Of a stretch of 21,047 bases of DNA, positions 19,335-21,047 are shown in pieces. A program made the position numbers and the translations under genes. This DNA comes from an uncultured Actinomycetes bacterium. Lineage in GTDB: Bacteria; Actinomycetota; Actinomycetes; Nanopelagicales; Nanopelagicaceae. Below the pieces are notes generated by a model, which was not told where the DNA came from, did not search any database, and worked only from the letters and a program-made list of their open reading frames with translations. Each line of letters starts with the position of its first letter. The first letter of the stretch is position 1. The stretch covers positions 1-21,047 of the forward strand of contig CAIVOW010000169.1 of assembly GCA_903907665.1 (NCBI GenBank). Direction: 5' to 3'.

Positions 19335-19442
19335 GAGGTCTCACTTTCCTAAATAAATGCTTTTTCAAACATATTGATTAGCCCCTCAGAAACAGCTAAC
19401 GGGCAGAGGAGTAGGTTACTAAGACACGCCGGTCGGGGTCAA
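19335..19442 (-). promoter_or_regulatory. rplM-rpsI promoter and untranslated leader
   Basis: On the minus strand TTGACC (19442-19437), 18 bases, TAACCT (19418-19413) makes a good housekeeping-sigma promoter. Transcription would start near 19406, leaving a leader of about 70 bases. The leader contains an inverted repeat TTAGC/GCTAA (plus 19378-19382 and 19395-19399) and a competing CCTC/GAGG pairing. This could be an autoregulatory site for L13, as in other bacteria, but I do not recognise a known leader family. The gap between genes is 130 bases, the largest in the window. Confidence 0.6.
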
Positions 19443-19464
19443 AACGAGGAAAGGGGGCAGAAAA

Positions 19465-20172
19465 TCACTTCTTTTTGAGCGTAAAACCCTTAGGACAGAG
19501 TGGCTTTTTAGCCTTCACAATCTTTGTGACATTTGCCTTTACGCACGTGATCGATTTAATGATGACGCTAGCGCCCATTTTTAGAGGTAAAAGAGTCGAA
19601 GCGGCTGGAGTTGGCTTGGGTGTTGGCTTTGCGGTTGGCTTTATGGCTGGCTTTGGCGAACGTGTTCGCGTGGGTTGAGCCGTGCGATTTGAATCATCAC
19701 TTCCTTCTCCCCCTTCGTGCTCATAACCTTCATTCTCATCATCGCCGCCCATTTGAGGTACTTGTGGAATAAGTACTGAAGTAGAAGGAGTGGAAGGAAT
19801 CTGCTTCGTGAGTAACGTCCCTGCTTTACTAATGGCTGACGCCAGCGATTGCATCCACGCACTTGAAATATATGACGCTCCGGAAACTCCTTGAATTGTT
19901 GCGCTCTGCGCGCTCAGGGCTTCTTGCGTCAAAATCGGAACAGCATAAGTTGCGTATTGAGCGTTTCTACCCGATGGAGTGATCGGGGTTGTGATTGCAG
20001 TTATTTTTCCACCATCAACTGTGATTTGAACTTGAAGTGAACCACCCAGTGCATTTGGAGCTGCGTTACCTAAAAATATTTGCGCTGCGGCAAAGGATGG
20101 ATCGCTCAGAGCTAATGAACCAATCGTTGCCGCGCCAAGGATGGCTTTAATATTGCTGCTCGCAATTTTCAT
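19465..20172 (-). CDS. secreted FMN-binding-domain protein with basic two-Cys C-terminal module
   Basis: The 235-aa protein starts with a signal peptide (residues 1-30, ending SFAAA). Residues 42-120 resemble an FMN_bind domain: GGSLQVQITVDGGKITAITTP, then VSGASYISSAWMQSL. SGAS (97-100) corresponds to the SGAT site where ApbE-type transferases attach FMN, with Ser in place of the usual Thr. An acidic stretch (GDDENEGYEHEGGEG) and a Pro/Thr/Lys-rich linker follow. The last 30 residues form a small basic module with Cys210 and Cys226 (ITCVKANVTKIV, then PLCPKGFTLKKK). The function is unknown; extracytoplasmic electron transfer is possible if FMN is bound. The ATG lies 3 bases after the truA stop, with GGAG inside truA. 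Confidence 0.75.
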   Translation of the reverse strand: MKIASSNIKAILGAATIGSLALSDPSFAAAQIFLGNAAPNALGGSLQVQITVDGGKITAITTPITPSGRNAQYATYAVPILTQEALSAQSATIQGVSGASYISSAWMQSLASAISKAGTLLTKQIPSTPSTSVLIPQVPQMGGDDENEGYEHEGGEGSDDSNRTAQPTRTRSPKPAIKPTAKPTPKPTPAASTLLPLKMGASVIIKSITCVKANVTKIVKAKKPLCPKGFTLKKK

Positions 20173-20175
20173 TGG

Positions 20176-21047
20176 CTATTCCAGCTCCTCATCTTCTTGC
20201 TCATACAAGTCGTTCGCTAGTTGCCCGTTTGCTGGTTGCCCGATTGCCAATTGCTTGGCCTTCCATGCGAGTTCTGCGATTGCGGGAAGTTGAGCATCCT
20301 CTGGATAATCAACTTTAACCAATGTTAAACCACGACTTGGGAAAACGTATGAGTCCGATACGCGTGACTTCTCTGTGAGTACTCTGCGAATCCACCCGAG
20401 GTCATACCTTTTCTCGCCTACGCAGACTGCCGCGCCCACCAGATTGCGAACCATGTTGTATCCAAATCCATCAGCACAAACACGGGCAATGAGAAGGCCT
20501 GTCTTTTCGCGATGCCATGAAAATTCTTTTAGCGTTCGAATAGTTGTGGCATTCTCCCGCCATTTACAGAAGGCTGAAAAATCATGTGTGCCAAGCAATG
20601 AAGTGGAAGCTTGATTAAGTAGTTCTAAATCAAGTGGGCGATACCAGTCGGCTACAAAATGTCGCTCGAGTGGCGAGATAGGCCTATCCCCATCTGCGAT
20701 TCTGTATTCATAATGGCGGGCCGTCGCTGAATAACGTGCATGAAAACCTGAAGGCGCAACACGCACGCTAGTAATGCGAATATCTTCATCAAGGATTCGA
20801 TTGAGTTTGAATGCAAAATTTTCAATATCAACGATCTCATCTGAATCTGGAATATCAACATGAAGCACTGCCCCTGTCGCATGTACTCCAGCATCTGTGC
20901 GACCAGCCGTAACACAATCAACTTTGGCTCGGAGAATTTTCCCAATTAGTTCTTCAAGAACTCCTTGAACAGTACGGTATTCAGGTTGCTTGGCCCAGCC
21001 TTGAAAATGAGTGCCATCATAAGAAAAATTTATCTGTAAACGACGAA
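20176..21047 (-). CDS. truA: tRNA pseudouridine synthase TruA (5' end cut by window edge)
   Basis: TruA converts U38-40 in the anticodon arm of tRNAs to pseudouridine. The frame is open to the right edge, starting RRLQINFSYDGTHFQGWAKQP, so only a few N-terminal residues are missing. The catalytic Asp is in CVTAGRTDAGVHATGA. Later segments are RHYEYRI, DFSAFCKWRENATT and FGYNMVRNLVGAAVCVG. A GTG at 20868 is internal and not the true start. The C terminus carries an extra tail: a QLAIG-QPANG-QLAND repeat and then an acidic EQEDEELE end, which I do not know from other TruA proteins. The stop lies 3 bases before the FMN-binding protein gene. Confidence 0.95.
   Translation of the reverse strand, partial: RRLQINFSYDGTHFQGWAKQPEYRTVQGVLEELIGKILRAKVDCVTAGRTDAGVHATGAVLHVDIPDSDEIVDIENFAFKLNRILDEDIRITSVRVAPSGFHARYSATARHYEYRIADGDRPISPLERHFVADWYRPLDLELLNQASTSLLGTHDFSAFCKWRENATTIRTLKEFSWHREKTGLLIARVCADGFGYNMVRNLVGAAVCVGEKRYDLGWIRRVLTEKSRVSDSYVFPSRGLTLVKVDYPEDAQLPAIAELAWKAKQLAIGQPANGQLANDLYEQEDEELE
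20209..20253 (-). repeat. three imperfect 15-base tandem repeats in the truA tail
   Basis: On the minus strand three in-frame 15-base units encode QLAIG, QPANG and QLAND. They differ from each other at a few positions, and the reading frame is kept. This looks like an expanded, low-constraint tail beyond the TruA fold. Confidence 0.75.

Noticed and set aside
20176..20868. truA as a short gene beginning at GTG 20868
   Set aside because: The same frame continues upstream to the window edge and contains the catalytic GRTDAGVHA motif, so the short start would remove the active site.

Overview
The window is a fully packed, single-strand (minus) stretch of a small-genome actinobacterium. The gene order truA - rplM - rpsI - glmM - glmS - acpS - alr - tsaE - tsaB - rimI - tsaD - groES - groEL - guaB - guaB3 is the conserved actinobacterial order (the same backbone exists in Mycobacterium, with other genes interspersed). 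By eye GC is below half, which is low for Actinobacteria. Genes overlap by 1-8 bases at most junctions, and no gap exceeds about 130 bases. Together with a Liv-type amino-acid transporter, this suggests a streamlined planktonic actinobacterium of the acI/Nanopelagicales type. That assignment is inference from style and synteny, not from a search.

Layout, in the direction of transcription (right to left). (1) 21047-19465: truA (5' end cut by the window edge), coupled to a secreted FMN-binding-domain protein. (2) 19442-12990: a promoter and leader, then rplM-rpsI, glmM-glmS (UDP-GlcNAc precursor synthesis), a PAP2 membrane phosphatase, acpS and alr, i.e. ribosomal proteins feeding into cell-wall and lipid supply. 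(3) 12958-6621: a branched-chain amino acid/amide type ABC transporter (livG, livF, livH, livM, binding protein) whose last gene is a secreted alpha/beta hydrolase. The hydrolase overlaps the binding-protein gene by one base and is followed by a strong terminator. (4) 6547-4099: tsaE, a tsaB-rimI fusion and tsaD, the t6A tRNA modification genes. (5) 4077-2068: a CIRCE operator and groES-groEL, ended by a second terminator. (6) 1962-1: guaB and guaB3 (the latter runs off the left edge).

Most notable: the IMP dehydrogenase is encoded without its CBS (Bateman) regulatory domain, and the adjacent GuaB3 has His where the catalytic Cys belongs. The liv-hydrolase cassette sits inside the usually tight alr-tsaE block. 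LivG has a degenerate ABC signature while LivF has a canonical one. TsaB and RimI are fused. Two terminators with nearly identical arms are each followed at once by a TANNNT box six bases from a start codon, which predicts leaderless mRNAs. I found no tRNA, rRNA, CRISPR array, transposase or integrase. I also found no clearly undescribed multi-gene system; the best candidate for new biology is the binding-protein/hydrolase pair.
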